NCBI GenBank assembly: GCA_023213395.1 | Contig: CM041465.1 | Span: forward strand, 120,597,741-120,661,740 | DNA length: 64,000 nt | Source: Cycas panzhihuaensis | Lineage: Eukaryota > Cycadophyta | Direction of reading: 5' to 3' | Part shown: piece by piece, positions 39,776 through 51,575 of the stretch | How positions within the stretch are numbered: position 1 is the first letter of the stretch | Layout of the letters: each line of letters opens with the position of its first letter | The notes under the pieces: model-generated | Seen by the model: the letters and a program-made list of their open reading frames with translations, nothing else | Database searches by the model: none | Told to the model about the DNA's origin: nothing | Made by a program: the position numbers and the translations under genes

Positions 39776-40860
39776 ATGCCTTCTCAAAAGTGGAAGGCTC
39801 AGGAGCAGTAAGCACTTCAGCCATAAGTGCGTAATTGACAGTGGGCGATGGCCGCATTGTGGATGGTCGTTTTCCTTCAACAATCTGTGAATCTGCAATC
39901 GTTTGCATATACCATTTAGGTAACTTCTTCGACGATGTAGCTTCATGGTCCTATGTTGGAGGTGATTGCTGAACCTCTGAAGAAGAAGTAGAAGGACTCA
40001 ATTAAGGCACAAAGGAAGATGAGGAGGAAGAAGAAGCAGCTAGTGCAGATGAAGTACAAGGTGTTGAGGAAGATGAAGGAACTGATTCTTCAAGAATGGC
40101 TTTGCCTTTGTTAAGGGAGAGAGAAGGAATGCTGATGTTGACCTCCCTATTGTCTTCTGCAAAGACAACGTCTCGTGAAGTATGCATCTTTTTAGTAAGA
40201 GGATCAAATAAGCGATATGCTTTACTACCAGGAGCATATCCTACAAAGATGCATTTGAGACTTTTGTCGTCGAATTTTCGACGTTGTTCATGAGGAATGT
40301 TCATGTAGGCCGTGCATCCAAAGGTTCGCAAATGATTGACCATTGGTTTCTGGCCAGTCTAGGCCTCCTCGGGTGTCATACCCGAAAGTGCAGAAGTTGA
40401 GCTGTGATTTGACAAGTATGCAGCAGAATGCAGTGCTTCTGCCCAATATGATAATGAGAGACCTTTGGCATGGATCATAGCTTTAGCTCGATTGACCAAG
40501 GTTCTGTTCATTCTTTCTGCTACACCACTTTGCTGCGGTGTGTATAGAGCAGAAAATTGGCGTTTGATGCCATTATGAATACATAATTGACTAAAGTCCT
40601 TGGACGTATATTCTCCACCATTATCTGTACGGAGTATTTTGATCCGCATGCCTGATTCATTTTCAACCGCAAGTTTAAATTCCTTAAACTTGTCCAAAGC
40701 TTCTGATTTATGTTTTAGAAAATAGACCCATACTTTATGTGAGAAATCATCAATGAATGTTATGAAGAATGATGATCTCCATGAGATTGAGTGGTCATGG
40801 GACCACAGATGTCAGAATGCACAAGCTGAAGTGGATGCTGTGCTTGCCAGGCCTTACCTT
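39776..40860 (-). pseudogene. Copia-B integrase and linker
   Basis: Minus strand. 40697-40359 is the core: FKLAVENESGMRIKILRTDN with GGEY (second Asp present), YTPQQSGVAERMNRTLVNRA (Glu present), then WAEALHSAAYLSNHSSTSAL. A TAG stands at about 40357-40359 for Trp in EEAW. 40343-40002 is the C-terminal part (HLRTFGCTAYMNIPHEQRRK, KCIFVGYAPGSKAYRLFDPL, SRDVVFAEDN) plus a Ser-rich linker. 39908-39702 is the linker end (KRPSTMRPSPTVNYALMAEV), frameshifted near 39770 just before RT. The first Asp region at about 40800-40850 is readable only in fragments. Confidence 0.87.
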
Positions 40861-41441
40861 TCAGAAAAGGTTCTCGTCGCTTCCCATAAGGCATGATTCG
40901 CAAAGGCAATTACCCCCAGAAATTTTGGGTAAGCCATAAACCAAATTGTGTCTGAACATATCTCTGATGCTGTCAAAATTCAGATGTCCAAGTCTTTCAT
41001 GCCACAATTGAGTTTTATTTACAGAGTGGGAGACGTATGCATGTGAAGATCCAGATGTTGTGTCTAATTTGTAGAGGCCATGATCTTCATGACCAACTGC
41101 AACAATCTGGTTGTCTTTGTTCCTGATGATACACTTTCTGTCTTTAAAAAGCATACTCATCTGCTGCTTATCAAGTCGGTGACGATGTAAAGTAAGTTTT
41201 TAGGCATTCCAGGAACTAGGAAAACATTTCCATTAGGAAATGCAGAATGTTCATCAAGAGGTGCAATGTGACCTACACTTGATATTTCAACAGTGGCATT
41301 GTCCCCAAATGTCATTGTTTCTCCCTGACATTCTTGAAAATGTGATAAGATATTTGCATCACCTGTCATGTGACGTGATGCGCTAGAGTCGATGATCCAA
41401 GTATTGTCATTGTGACTGCCACTATACGCAAAAAAGGTCAT
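40861..41441 (-). pseudogene. Copia-B protease and pre-integrase zinc domain
   Basis: Minus strand. 41441-41157 reads TWIIDSSASRHMTGDANILS, with catalytic D-S-S where D-S-G is usual, and FLVPGMPKNLL, then a frameshift. 41160-40861 reads MSMLFKDRKCIIRNKDNQIV, then TQLWHERLGHLNFDSIRDMF and CLCESCLMGSDENLF, the HHCC zinc domain of integrase (the last part is changed by a frameshift). Confidence 0.88.
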
Positions 41442-42521
41442 TTCATTTGGATCATGTTGGGCTGTGTGGCCTTGAAAACCGCCACGATTTGTCCTTCATT
41501 GTCAACCACCTCGGAATGTACCTCGAGTTGGTCTTTGTTGCTTCTTGGCGTTCTTGATGTTCTTGTTGATTCTTCTTTATTCTTGATTCTGTTGCCGCTG
41601 ACAAAAATTCTATTGCCGTTGTTGCTGTTGAGGTTGTTGCAAGTCATATTGACGTTTCAAAGATCGAGTTGAATGTGGCCAATTTTGCCACAAGAATGAT
41701 GCATAAATACCTTTAGATTTAATTTTAATGTTAAGACTGCCAAATTGTTTTTGAAAGTTCTGCTTGGGCTGGAATAGCTGCTTAGATTTAAACTTCGCGG
41801 AGAAAGCACTAGACGTGCTTGCTTCATCTTGCCGCGAATAAATCTCTTCTTCTTGCAGCAGTAAACGTTCTAACCCATTAAAAGTTAGAATCGACAAAGT
41901 TCCATTTCGTGAAATGTCAGAAATAAAACTATTGTACTCTTCGGGCAAAGCATGAATTGTTGTAGTAACCAGGTCTTCGTTTGTAACCGGTTTGCCAAGT
42001 GTTGTCAGTTGATTACTGATAGCTTTAATTGATGATAAGTAAGCTGCCATTGGAGCAACATACTTCAAATTGAATAATTTCGCTTTATACATTACAATTC
42101 GTGCGTCATCGTTTCGTTCATACAATGAAACGATTATGTCCCAAGCAATTTTTGAAGTTGTAGCAGATTCAATATTCTGATCAACATTGTCACTGACTGA
42201 CAAATGAATAAAAGCAAGTGCAATCTCATCTTTAGCTTTAAATGAAGCTAAGGCAATAGGATCTGCTGCAATCAAGTTTTGAGGATTAACTGGATCAGGA
42301 GTGGGTTCTGGTTTGGCAATTTCGCCTGAAACATAACTCCACAATTCATTCATAATCAGCAAGTTTTTTGCTTGCTTTTTCCAAGTGAGATAATTTTCAG
42401 CATCTGTTAATTTAATGGTGTTTGCATTTAGTATCTGTGTCACCATTTTGAGTGCAGTACCAAATGAAAACTTGAAAACTGTTGAGTTGTCGTCGCTTAA
42501 GTTCCACTCGATATCCAACAA
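41442..42521 (-). pseudogene. Copia-B gag
   Basis: Minus strand. A 303-codon frame (42521-41610). The family start is the Met at 42446 (MVTQILNANTIKLTDAENYL); the upstream ATG at 42521 is a possible alternative. Core: WSYVSGEIAKPEPTPDPVNP, KDEIALAFIHLSVSDNVDQN, KIAWDIIVSLYERNDDARIV, NQLTTLGKPVTNEDLVTTTI, HALPEEYNSFI and GLERLLLQEEEIYSRQDEAS. Near 41700 a frameshift spoils the zinc knuckle; in the neighbouring phase it reads SCGKIGHIQLD. A Gln/Asn-rich tail and an out-of-phase piece (41647-41438) lead to the protease. Apart from this shift it is the best-kept copia gag here. Confidence 0.9.
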
Positions 42522-44885
42522 AGGATCAGTACGAGACTGAAAAATTTGTGGACGAAATGGAGGGCTTGACTCGCAAGTTCATCCAATCTGATAACTAGAT
42601 CAGTATTGGCCAAGTTTTTGGTACTTTGAGGCAGAGTAAAAACCCTTTTCGTGCCTCCTCACTTAAGTGTTTTAAGGAAAAGAAGTGGATTGATTTGAGT
42701 GCTGAATAATGTGTGCGTGAAGGCCTGATTGCTGCTGAAGACTTTGTCGGAAAATGCTCCAAATTAGACTACAGTTGCGTTGATTAACAAGGAATGCAAC
42801 TAAGTTCAATGATAATCTCACAAAGAGATAAATAGCAGCATAAACATCACACTTGTAATGCCTTCAATCAAGCCAAAACGAAGCAAGTCCACAAAGCACT
42901 TCTGGGATCGAAAAATTGATCCCTATGCACCAAAAAATTGCCTCTTTTTATTGATCCTTTTCCTCTTTTTGATGATGTAGTTTCTCACTATAAATGGGTC
43001 ACCTCGCAGGGAGCCCAGTGAGCAAACAAAGACTTTAAAATGATACAATTTCAGGCTTAAAAATAAGCCAAAAAATGGTGTTTGAAGCACCAATTTACAC
43101 TTGATAAATTTGTTCAAAGTGGTGTAATTAACACACTTTGAAATTGATCACTTTTACACTTAAAAAATAATGACTTAGAACTTAAAGTCAATAAAAACAC
43201 ATAAAATTCTTACAAAAAAGTGATCAATGAGTCACTAATTGATAATGATCTTGATCAAAAAGATACTTGTAAATTTTTTTATGTTTGTTAGTGTGATTTA
43301 CACACTAAACAAGTGATAAAATACAAGCCTCTTTTAATAGAATTAATGATAAACAACAAAGAACTTTATAACTATCAAGTTTAAAATGAAAAATTAAAAA
43401 AAGAATATACTTGAAGTATATTCTTCCTTGTATAAACTATAGTTATAAAACTATAGAAAAATGTGGAAAAACCAAATCATCAGTCGGGCGGCTGTGACGA
43501 AATTATGGGCGGATTTCCGTGGCCCGTATCTGCGGGCACCACTGGTTTAGGCGCCGCTGGATTGTGGAGCCACCGGAGCAAGTGCGAGCGTCGTTGAAGG
43601 GACGTCGGAGGAAGCACGGGCCGCCAATCAGACAGAGCAGAGCTTCGGAAGGATGAGCCGCCACGCAGTCGGAGCAGGTGCCGTAGAGTTGTGACTGCTG
43701 GGAGTCATAGCTGAGTTGAACGGAGGACGGACGGGATGTAGGGGCTGGAGTCGCGGAGGTCGCACGGCGCAGGAGCTTCGGGCTTTGGAGTCGTAGAGAG
43801 CGCATAGAGTTGGGATGTTGCAAGTCGTAGATTCTTGGAGCCAGCGGCAGAGTTGCACCATGCATGAGCCGCATGGACAGAGCAGGTCGCATAGAGGACA
43901 GAGTTGATGCACAACGTGAGTCAAGATTTAGACAGCCCTTTGTCTAGCCCAGGACCACACAGTCTTGCCAGTGCTCCTCAGCACAATGGAGACCCCTTTC
44001 ATCCGATGAGTGGGGAGGAAAATCTTCTGTGGAACATGATGAAGCAGTAATGCTTGAGGCTGCAATCTTTGGAGGGATTCCAGAGGAGGGTATGAGGAGA
44101 AGGCAAGGACCTAGTTCTTCTAATGTGGGTACCTCAGCACAGAAATTTTAACTAACTCTCCAAGAGAGGGTTTTAAATTTAAGATTTTTTTTTTGTCTAA
44201 AGAAAAGAGAGACACTTGATCAATTCTCCTTTTTTTTAAAAATCAAAAGACAAAATGAGCCAGCCATTTATGGGCTTTAATCCTCCTTTTTGTCACATAA
44301 ACAAATGGAGAGCCAATATAAAAGAGAAAATTTTCCTTCTTTTTGTTAAGAATTTTTCCTTTTTTTTGAAAAAGAAGTGTACAATAAAGTGCAAATTAAC
44401 AATAAATCTTGAAATAATTTAAGATTTCAAGACCCTTCTTTGCATTTTGCATGCATAAAACTTTGTGAGATTTTTAATCCTTAATAATGACAATGAGAAA
44501 CCTCAGAAGCAGTCACTTTTTCTTTTGTAACCTCGAAAGGAATCAACTTATTCACAAAGCTTTGGCAACAAAATAGACAATGTAAGGATTACAACAACTT
44601 AGTCTTGTAAAAAAGACAAGAAAACTAGCTTCAGATTGCCTGCAAACTTAGTGTCACCAACCTTTTTCCTGGCAATCAAATTAGTCCTCCAAAAAGTGCA
44701 AGTATTCAAGACTTTGCACAACAGATTCTTAAGAGAATTTGCAAATCATGAATATAAACCAAATCCTTCAACATCAAACCTTGAGAAATTGCTCCTCGCT
44801 CCAACTGGATTGCCTTCGTATGGCGAAGGTCGTCACCAGTTCTGGAGAGATTCGACACCACCAAACCACTCCTCAAGTTCTTGCA
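42522..44885 (-). other. Copia-B leader with a GC-rich segment
   Basis: A 2.36-kb leader without a real gene. 43485-43930 is GC-rich (GGCGG, GGCCCG, GCACGG words) within AT-rich sequence, like the GC-rich part of the Copia-A leader. The overlapping minus frames at 43503-43924 are explained by composition. Confidence 0.7.
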
Positions 44886-44897
44886 GCTCTGATACCA
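44886..44897 (-). promoter_or_regulatory. Copia-B primer-binding site
   Basis: Plus strand GCTCTGATACCA, i.e. TGGTATCAGAGC in element sense, three bases inside the 5' LTR. Confidence 0.93.
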
Positions 44898-44900
44898 AAC

Positions 44901-45468
44901 TGAAAGACTCAATGGAGACAACACAGGAACCAGAATCTATTGAGAAGTTGATGAGGACATTGTAATGTGAAGGACAAAGACTTAGATTAATGAAAATGAT
45001 GTAGTACAAATATGAAAGATGATAGGGAGGAGTGTTGAACCTCAACTCAACCTATCTCACATACAAACATGAAGGAGAATTCCTCTCAATACTTCATCTA
45101 CAAGACACACTTACAGTAGCATAATTCTAACACAAGATACTACATACCAAAACATAAGAATAGGGCTCCTTATAAAGGAGAATGGATGATCAGGATCTCA
45201 ACACATGTCACTGATCAAGACTAGGAGCCTAATCTGATTAGGACTCTACTATCTCCAAGGATAAGGTAAGAGCCCACAAACGTTGACTTCTCACAAGAGA
45301 CAAAGCCCACAAACGTTGACTTCTCATAAGCACATGTGAGAAAAGTCACTACAGGACAAAAGACAATTTTATAATGCAACAAATGACATTTTAGGATTAA
45401 GGGCCTAAAGTGACAAAAATATAAATACACAAGGTCAAGACTTAATGCTAGGAATGAAGGTTCTAACA
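44901..45468 (-). repeat. Copia-B 5' LTR
   Basis: 568 bp, same length as the 3' copy, about 14 substitutions by eye, nearly all transitions. Followed by the GAAAT duplication. Confidence 0.95.
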
Positions 45469-45473
45469 GAAAT

Positions 45474-45729
45474 GATGTAAACATTGATATTGTTTAACAA
45501 AACCAACAAGTTATGTGGAAAGTGTGTCTCATGTGTTACTTGCAATTAATTTGTGATGTTATGATGAATGATAGTACTATGACAATGTTGTGATTACTAT
45601 TGTATTGTGGACTTACGTGCAATGTATGTGTGTATTTCACCCATATGTTGATGACAAGCCCTAGTTTAGATTGCCAAAAGTGACCTTTGATGAATGTACC
45701 TTTCTAAGGGGCAGAAAGGGTAGTCAACA
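45474..45729 (+). repeat. Gypsy-2k 3' LTR, right part
   Basis: Continues 37395-38018 after Copia-B and ends GTCAACA at 45729. The next bases (ATCAACCGATG) are not the primer-site-like TTGGTTC seen after the 5' LTR, which fits a 3' LTR. Confidence 0.7.
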
Positions 45730-46615
45730 ATCAACCGATGCTTAAACTTTAATACTAGCCTATGGGTAGAACTCCCTATGCAACTTAAGAGACACAAACT
45801 CCCTAATTGGTTATATCATTTCCTCAACGAAAGTCTACATGTGTATGAGGAGGCTAAGGAATTCCATTCAGATTAGGCATTTAAATGCAACTATATTATC
45901 CATGGAAAAGGTTGGCTCCCACTTGTCAAAGACAATAAAATTCATCCTACACATTTAGGAGCCACATTTGATCACTTGCTCAGATTGCTTTGGGTGATTA
46001 AGAAATGAATGGGAAAAAAAAGAAAGAAAGAAAGGAAAAAAAAAAAACTTTTGATAGATTCCAGATAGAGCTTACCTTCCATTAGAATACCTCAATGGAC
46101 TCTACACCACTTGCTTGAAAACAACTTTTGGAGGGATTCTCCCCACAAAGTATGTGATGATCATGCGAGAGTGTACCTCTTCTAGTGCATTACAAACAAT
46201 ATCATGATCTAAAGAAGTGGCGTGAGGGGTTATTTTGCCTCGGTGAAGACCCCAGAAATAAGTTTCCAAAGCTCCCTTTGGAGCCATTTTCCTGTGCACT
46301 GAGCTGTCAGAGAGACTATAATGGTTCGACTGATGATTGACTACCTCTAAAATCCTACTACATTTGCGAACGATTGTTGGTTTGCTTCCTAGGACAACTA
46401 TAAGGGTGCCTCGTTTGATATCACACAAACATGGCTGAATAGTAAAGGCAAGGCAAAGCTTAGTATTAATCTAAATGTAGAAGAGGCAGGGAAAGAAAGG
46501 CAATGATGGTTGGGAGTAACTTTACACTTGCACTACTCATTCCCTTCGACTTAGCCAAAAATTTGACTATGCGGCATTGATAAGTTTGTACTCTTTTGCT
46601 ATTTTAAGGGGTTTA
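45730..46615. other. Unassigned stretch with two weak frames
   Basis: Flank of the Gypsy-2 LTR. The plus strand has LKRHKLPNWLYHFLNESLHV... to one TAG, then YIIHGKGWLPLVKDNKIHPT and LGATFDHLLRLLWVIKK (45793-46007). The minus strand has a 108-codon frame, 46428-46102 (MCDIKRGTLIVVLGSKPTIV...). An A-rich tract with AAAG units lies at 46013-46048. I recognise neither frame. They could be transposon accessory ORFs or old host sequence. Confidence 0.35.
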
Positions 46616-46850
46616 TGTAGTAAATTAGATACATACAAACACTGAGTATTTAATACCTTTAGGGAATGAAATAATTTCAATTGATTGAATTGATACGGGG
46701 AGCTATCATGCATTTATACATCAACATCTAGCTTGCATGAGAGACACATGTAAGCCATGCAAGCCTTACTAAAATTTACAGCTAAAGTATAAAAGAATAT
46801 CCTATTGTACAACATAGAAAGAATAAATTAGAATGATCATTATCTTAACA
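46616..46850 (-). repeat. Copia-D 3' LTR (low edge uncertain)
   Basis: In element sense starts TGTTAAGATAATGATC right after a purine tract (TAAGAGGGGG, complement at 46851-46860). The low edge is placed at the TG in TTTATGTAG (46616), giving 235 bp, similar to Copia-I. No partner LTR is in the window. Confidence 0.55.
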
Positions 46851-47456
46851 CCCCCTCTTAATGATCATTCTATTTGACCTATACCCCTATCTTATCTCTA
46901 AGGAATTTAAGCTTTTTTTCCCTAGACTTTTGGTAACTATGTTTCTATGTTGAACTTCACTAGGACAAGAAGCCCCAAGTTTATTTCTTTGTTCTATATC
47001 TTTTCCCTAATGAAGTGATGGTGCACCCTAATATGCTTGGTTCAAGCATGAAAAATTGGCATTTTTGGCAAGCTTGATTGCATTTTGGTTGTCACAATTA
47101 ATTACTATGGGAAGGTGTTGAGCTTGTCGTATGTCATCCATAAATCTTCTCAAATAGATTGTTTCACTGGTGGCCCCCACAACTATTTTGTACTGTGCTT
47201 CAGTAGATGGCAAAGCATTTTTTGGTTGTTTTTTGCTACTCCATGAGATTATTCTTGATCCAAGATTGAAACAATATCCAAATGTTGACTTTTTAGCACA
47301 ACTTTCTCCTACCCAGTCGAAATCACTAAAGTCTTCAAACTTGAAATCTTGCTTTTGGGTATATTCAAAACCAAAGTCTATGGTCCCTTGTATATACCTT
47401 AGAATAGTTTTCGTTGCTTTTTAATGTGTTTCTTTAGGAGTTTTCATGGATCTAGA
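46851..47456 (-). pseudogene. Copia-D RNase H part
   Basis: Minus strand. 47213-47028 reads MPSTEAQYKIVVGATSETIY, LRRFMDDIRQAQHLPIVINC and DNQNAIKLAKNANF, the C-terminal half of copia RNase H (STEAEY and CDNQ motifs). The upstream part toward 47456 holds KAFFGC.../WSSKK and GDWV-like pieces in other phases. Copia-I interrupts at 47457. The flanking CTAGA (47452-47456) pairs with TTAGA at 52929-52933. Confidence 0.8.
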
Positions 47457-47695
47457 TGTTAAATCTGAACAATTTAGAAGTTAGAAAGTAAACTTGCTTG
47501 ATTATTGTGAAGCCAATACTTCCTTAAATATACATTGCATTGTACAATTGTTACAAAGCAATGTGTAATCAACGTATTTGTGAGTGACACTTGTCAGACT
47601 TTGAGTGAGAGTTACATAATGAGGGGTGTGTAACATTACCCCTTCAAAGACCTAAGTTAAACATTATACCTTACATAAAACATTATATTCTAACA
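47457..47695 (-). repeat. Copia-I 3' LTR
   Basis: In element sense TGTTAGAATATAATG...TTTAACA, with purine tract AAGAGAGGG before it (complement at 47696-47704). Shares TGACACTTGTCAGACTTTGA with 52689-52928. Confidence 0.9.
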
Positions 47696-49170
47696 CCCTC
47701 TCTTAATGTTTTATCTCTTTTGCAATTCTATTCTATCTCTAAGCATTTGAAATCTATTTTTACTAAGAGATTTTGTCAGAATATCTACAATTTGTTCTGA
47801 AGAGGGACAATATGTTATATTGACTTCTTTGCTTTGTACAGTCTCCCATATGAAGTGATGATGTACTTCTATATGCTTCATTCGAGCATGGAGAACTAGA
47901 TTGTTGGTCAATTTGATAGCACTTTGAGTGTCACAATTTAATTCTATTGGCCCTTATTGCTACTGCTCCAAGTCTATCAGGAGTTGTCTTAACCGAATGG
48001 CTTCACATGTAGCATTCACTGCTGATTTGTATTCAGCTTCAGTTGAAGAAAGTGCTACTGTTGTCTATCTTTTACTACATGAAATGGATGAAGTTCTTAG
48101 AAAGAAACAATATCCACTGGTGGATTTCCTTTGTTCTTTGTCTCCAACCCAATCTGAATCACAGAATCCTGATAACTGAGGTGACTTCCCTTTTGGATAG
48201 ACAAGTTTCAAGTCTATTGTTCCTTTTAGATACCTCAGAATCCTTTTTGCTGCTTTCTAGTGTTTTATCTTTGGCTCTTGCATGTACCTTGAAACTAATC
48301 CCACTGAATGTGAAATATTGGGCCTAGTGGCAGTGAGGTAGATTAGACTTCCAATCAGTTGTCTGTATAGATTACATTAGCTTGAGGTTCTTCTATGTCA
48401 GGAACTAGATTGTAATTTATCTCCATGGGTGTTGCACAAGGGTCCCAACTTTCCATCTGGAATTTACTCAACAAGTCCTTGGTATACTTACTTTGGGATA
48501 GTGTGATTGACTCCTTATTTTGATAGACTTCTATTCCCAAATAATATCGTAGAAGTCCTAAGTCAATCATTTCGAATTCCTTTTCTAGTTGATTTTTGAT
48601 GACTGAGATTGATTCATCATCACTTTTTGTAAGAATCATATCATCCACATATACAACTATTATAGTAATTAGTCTATCCCTTTTCTTTATATACAGAGTT
48701 GAGTTTGAGCTTTCGCAATAAAAACCATTTTGACAAAGATGTTTGTCTAGCTTGGCATACCAAGCACGGGGAGCCTGTTTTAGCCCATACAAGGCTTTCT
48801 TCAGCTTGCAGACCAAACGTTTTTCACCTTCTTTGATATAACCTTCTGGCTGCTTCATATATACTTCCTCCTTTAGTTCCTCGTTCAGGAAGGCATTTTT
48901 ACGTCCAGTTGATGAATTTTCCAATTTTGGTGGGCTATTAATGCAATCATTGTTCTTACAGTATTTAATTTACCACTGGAGAGAATGTTTTGTCAAAGTC
49001 TACTCCAGTTGTTTGTGAGTAGCCTTTTGCTATAAGTATGCCTTTGTATTTTTCTATTTTACCATTTACCCTTTCTTTAACTTTGTAGATCCCCCTATAG
49101 TTGACAACTAGTTTATTGGGACGTAATTCAACCAGTTCCCAAGACTGTGGTTCAATACTGCTGTACAAAG
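47696..49170 (-). pseudogene. Copia-I reverse transcriptase and RNase H
   Basis: Minus strand. RT pieces: SWELVELRPNKLVVNYRGIY (49168-48965), and a 189-codon frame, 48924-48355, with [40 protein letters not shown], polymerase motif YVDDM (both Asp present) and LLRYYLGIEVYQNKESITLS. RNase H continues in broken phases near 48350-47930 (WSSKKQ/STEAEY region), then 47911-47711 reads LVLHARMKHIEVHHHFIWET and VDILTKSLSKNRFQMLRD. A frameshift at about 48930 splits the QLDVK motif. Confidence 0.87.
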
Positions 49171-50460
49171 CTCGATGAGTCTGACTTCTGGTCTTGTATG
49201 GAAGTATGTCTCCTTTTCCTTCTTCAATGGTTTTGATGTACCACCTTGTTCCTCTTTTTCCTTTTGTTTGTTCTTCTTTTGTGACTGGATCTTTGACTGT
49301 TTGTTCTTCCTCTTCAGATAATGGATCTTCACATGATTCTTCTTGAATTTCTTCAGTGGTTATGTCAGAAGTTTATTCTAAGGAACTTTCTTGAGGTATT
49401 TCCTTTGGCATTTCTTCAATGATCCGAAGTTGAGATTGGCTATCTATGACATCTTCTTCATTGAATACAACATCTCTATTGACATAGATCTTGTTGGTCT
49501 TGGGATCTATGCATTTGTAAGCCTTTGAGTTTTTACTATAATTGATCATGATACATTCTATGCTTTTGGAGTCAAGTTTTGACCTCCTTTTGTCAGGTAT
49601 GTGCACAAAGGCCTGACATTCGAATACCTTCAAATTACTTACATCAGGTTTCCTACCTGTCTAGGCTTCCTTAGGGGTGATTTGTTCTAATGCCTTCGTG
49701 GGACTTCGATTTATCAAGTAGCAAGCTGTGCTTCCTACCTCTACCCAGTAGATGTTTGAAACTTCCATTCCACAAATTATGCTTCGAGCCATCTCAACAA
49801 TGGTTCTGTTTTTTATTTTTGCAACTTCGTTGGATTGAGGAGTGTATGGAGTTGTAACCTATCTACATATTCCATTTGTTTTTCAGAAATTCAAGAATTC
49901 GTTTGAAATGTATTCACCACCGCCATTAGATCTGATGCATTTTATTTTGGCTCCTGATTCTAATTCTACTTTTACTTTAAATTCTTGAAAAGTTTCAAAG
50001 ACATCAGATTTGTTGTGGAGAAAATAAACCCACACTTTCCTAGGGAGATCATCAATAAATGTCAGGAAATACCTGCAACCATTAGTTGAATGTGGAGAAA
50101 AGGGCCCACACAAGTCTATATGAATTAACTCTAACTTGTTTTGAGCTCGCCACTCGCTTTCTTTGAATGGATGCCGATGTTGCTTTCCAAATTGACAACT
50201 TTTGCACACAAAATTATTAAATGCGATGGCAGGCAAGCCATTAACCATTCCTTCTTTTTGCATTAGCTTTAATTTTTCTAAGGGAAGATGCCCATACTTC
50301 AAATGCCACATTTTATCATTAACATTGAAATTTACAACAGTACAAGCTTTTTCACCCAAATTGGAGAATTCAGATGCAGAGAGCAGCTTATACAAATCAT
50401 TACTTCTTATGCCTTTAGCAATTACATTGCCATTGTTTCTAATATACAACAATTTCCTTC
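49171..50460 (-). pseudogene. Copia-I integrase
   Basis: Minus strand. 50452-49883 contains the HHCC domain (MWHLKYGHLPLEKL... CKSCQFGKQHRHPF), the first Asp (ELIHIDLCGPFSPHS) and the second catalytic position as CIRSNGGGEY, Asn for Asp exactly as in Copia-H. The Glu region (about 49830-49800, NEVAKIKNRT) is damaged. The C-terminal part 49633-49373 reads VFECQAFVHIPDKRRSKLDS, CIMINYSKNSKAYKCIDPKT and NRDVVFNEED, then an acidic/basic linker (49332-49108). Confidence 0.87.
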
Positions 50461-50871
50461 TTCATCAATGATTGTTCTTAGCTTTTTCCTGCTAAGCTGA
50501 GATACTGAGAGAAGGTTCATTTTTAATTCTGGAACAAGTAGAACATTATCGATCTTCTTTATATTGCCTTGCAGATTGATAGTTATAGTTCCAATTCTCT
50601 TTATGGTTAAGGTATACTTGTCTTCCAACTCTAATGATTTGTTTAGAGTATAAGGTTTGAGCGACTTGAACCGATCTTCTCTACTGGTCATGTGCTGGGA
50701 TGCTCTTGAGTCTATGTACCATATATCTTTATCTTGAAGCCCTGTAGTAAGTGCAACAATGAATGTTGTTTCCTCCTTTTCTTCTTCAGTCTGTTCCTTA
50801 CTGTAGTTACCTATCGGCCGTTTTCTAACATCTTTAAGACTTGTACGTCCACGCCCCTGCTGTTTGTCCAT
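50461..50871 (-). pseudogene. Copia-I protease
   Basis: Minus strand, 149-codon frame. Reads IWYIDSRASQHMTSREDRFK, with catalytic D-S-R in place of D-S-G, then NIKKIDNVLLVPELKMNLLS and SVSQLSRKK. The Gly-to-Arg change should abolish activity. No CCHC knuckle is visible in front of it. Confidence 0.85.
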
Positions 50872-51575
50872 CGTCCACAGAGAGGGTTCCTCCCCTTTGG
50901 TGTCCGTCCTCTTCCTCTAGACTGACTTTGCGCTCTGGGTTCCAAGTTCAGTCTCATTGCAAATGCATCTTCTATTCCTACTGAGTCTTCATAGCGCTTG
51001 TTCCTTTGCTCTTGTCTTAACAACAAGCTAATTAGAGCATTAAGAGTCATCTTGTCAACCGGGTTATTGTTGGTTATAGTATTGATTGTAACATCAGATA
51101 ACTTGGGCAATTTATTTGCTATAATTTCCACCACTTCTTGTTCTGTAATGGTGGCCCTGACACTTGAGAGATTATTTCTTATTGAGATCGCCTTGTGTAT
51201 AGATTTAGACACTGTATTTGATTCTGTCATATATAGCTTGAATAATTCCTCTTCGAGGGCAATTATTCTGGCTTTATTCTTCTGGCTATACAGATTTTTA
51301 AAGCATTTACATATTGTAGGGGAGGAGTTTAAGTTTTTCACATAAACTAGAAGAGGATCATAAATTGACAGTTTTAGAATTATCACTCCAGCATTGTCTC
51401 TTTTTTCCCAGTTTGCTAAATTTGCACTTGTGGTAGCAAGCTTTGCCTCAGATCCATTTGCAATGTTCCAAGCATTTTAAACTCTCGATAAGGTTTCTAC
51501 CTTAGTTTTCCAGACATGATAATTTGTGTCTGACAATTTATCTTGATTTGATAAGGTTGGAACTAGAGAAGCCAT
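50872..51575 (-). pseudogene. Copia-I gag
   Basis: Minus strand from the ATG at 51575 (MASLVPTLSNQDKLSDTNYH with VWKTKVETL, then a stop at about 51478). A 191-codon frame follows at 51386-50811: DPLLVYVKNLNSSPTICKCF, ARIIALEEELFKLYMTESNT, SIRNNLSSVRATITEQEVVE, NKLPKLSDVTINTI and an Arg/Gly-rich end (RGRGRTPKGRNPLCG). This is a different copia gag type from that of Copia-A or Copia-B. Only the Arg-rich tail could serve as nucleocapsid. Confidence 0.78.

Larger units (their letters stand above)
38019..45468 (-). mobile_element. Copia-B: complete Ty1/copia element on the minus strand
   Basis: 7450 bp with a perfect target duplication GAAAT (38014-38018 and 45469-45473). Both LTRs are 568 bp and differ at about 14 positions. 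In element order: 5' LTR 44901-45468, primer site 44886-44897, leader, gag, protease, integrase, RT, RNase H, G-run polypurine tract (complement at 38587-38600), 3' LTR 38019-38586. It is among the better preserved copies, but it carries an RNase H deletion, a changed protease triad and a few frameshifts. It is inserted in a Gypsy-2 LTR. Confidence 0.96.

Noticed and set aside
43503-43924. Overlapping minus frames rich in Pro, Ser and Arg
   Set aside because: Same composition effect as in the Copia-A leader; no conserved start or domain.
46013-46048. A-rich tract as a poly(A) tail of a LINE or processed gene
   Set aside because: No RT of LINE type or host exon precedes it, no target duplication was found, and the tract is mixed AAAG.
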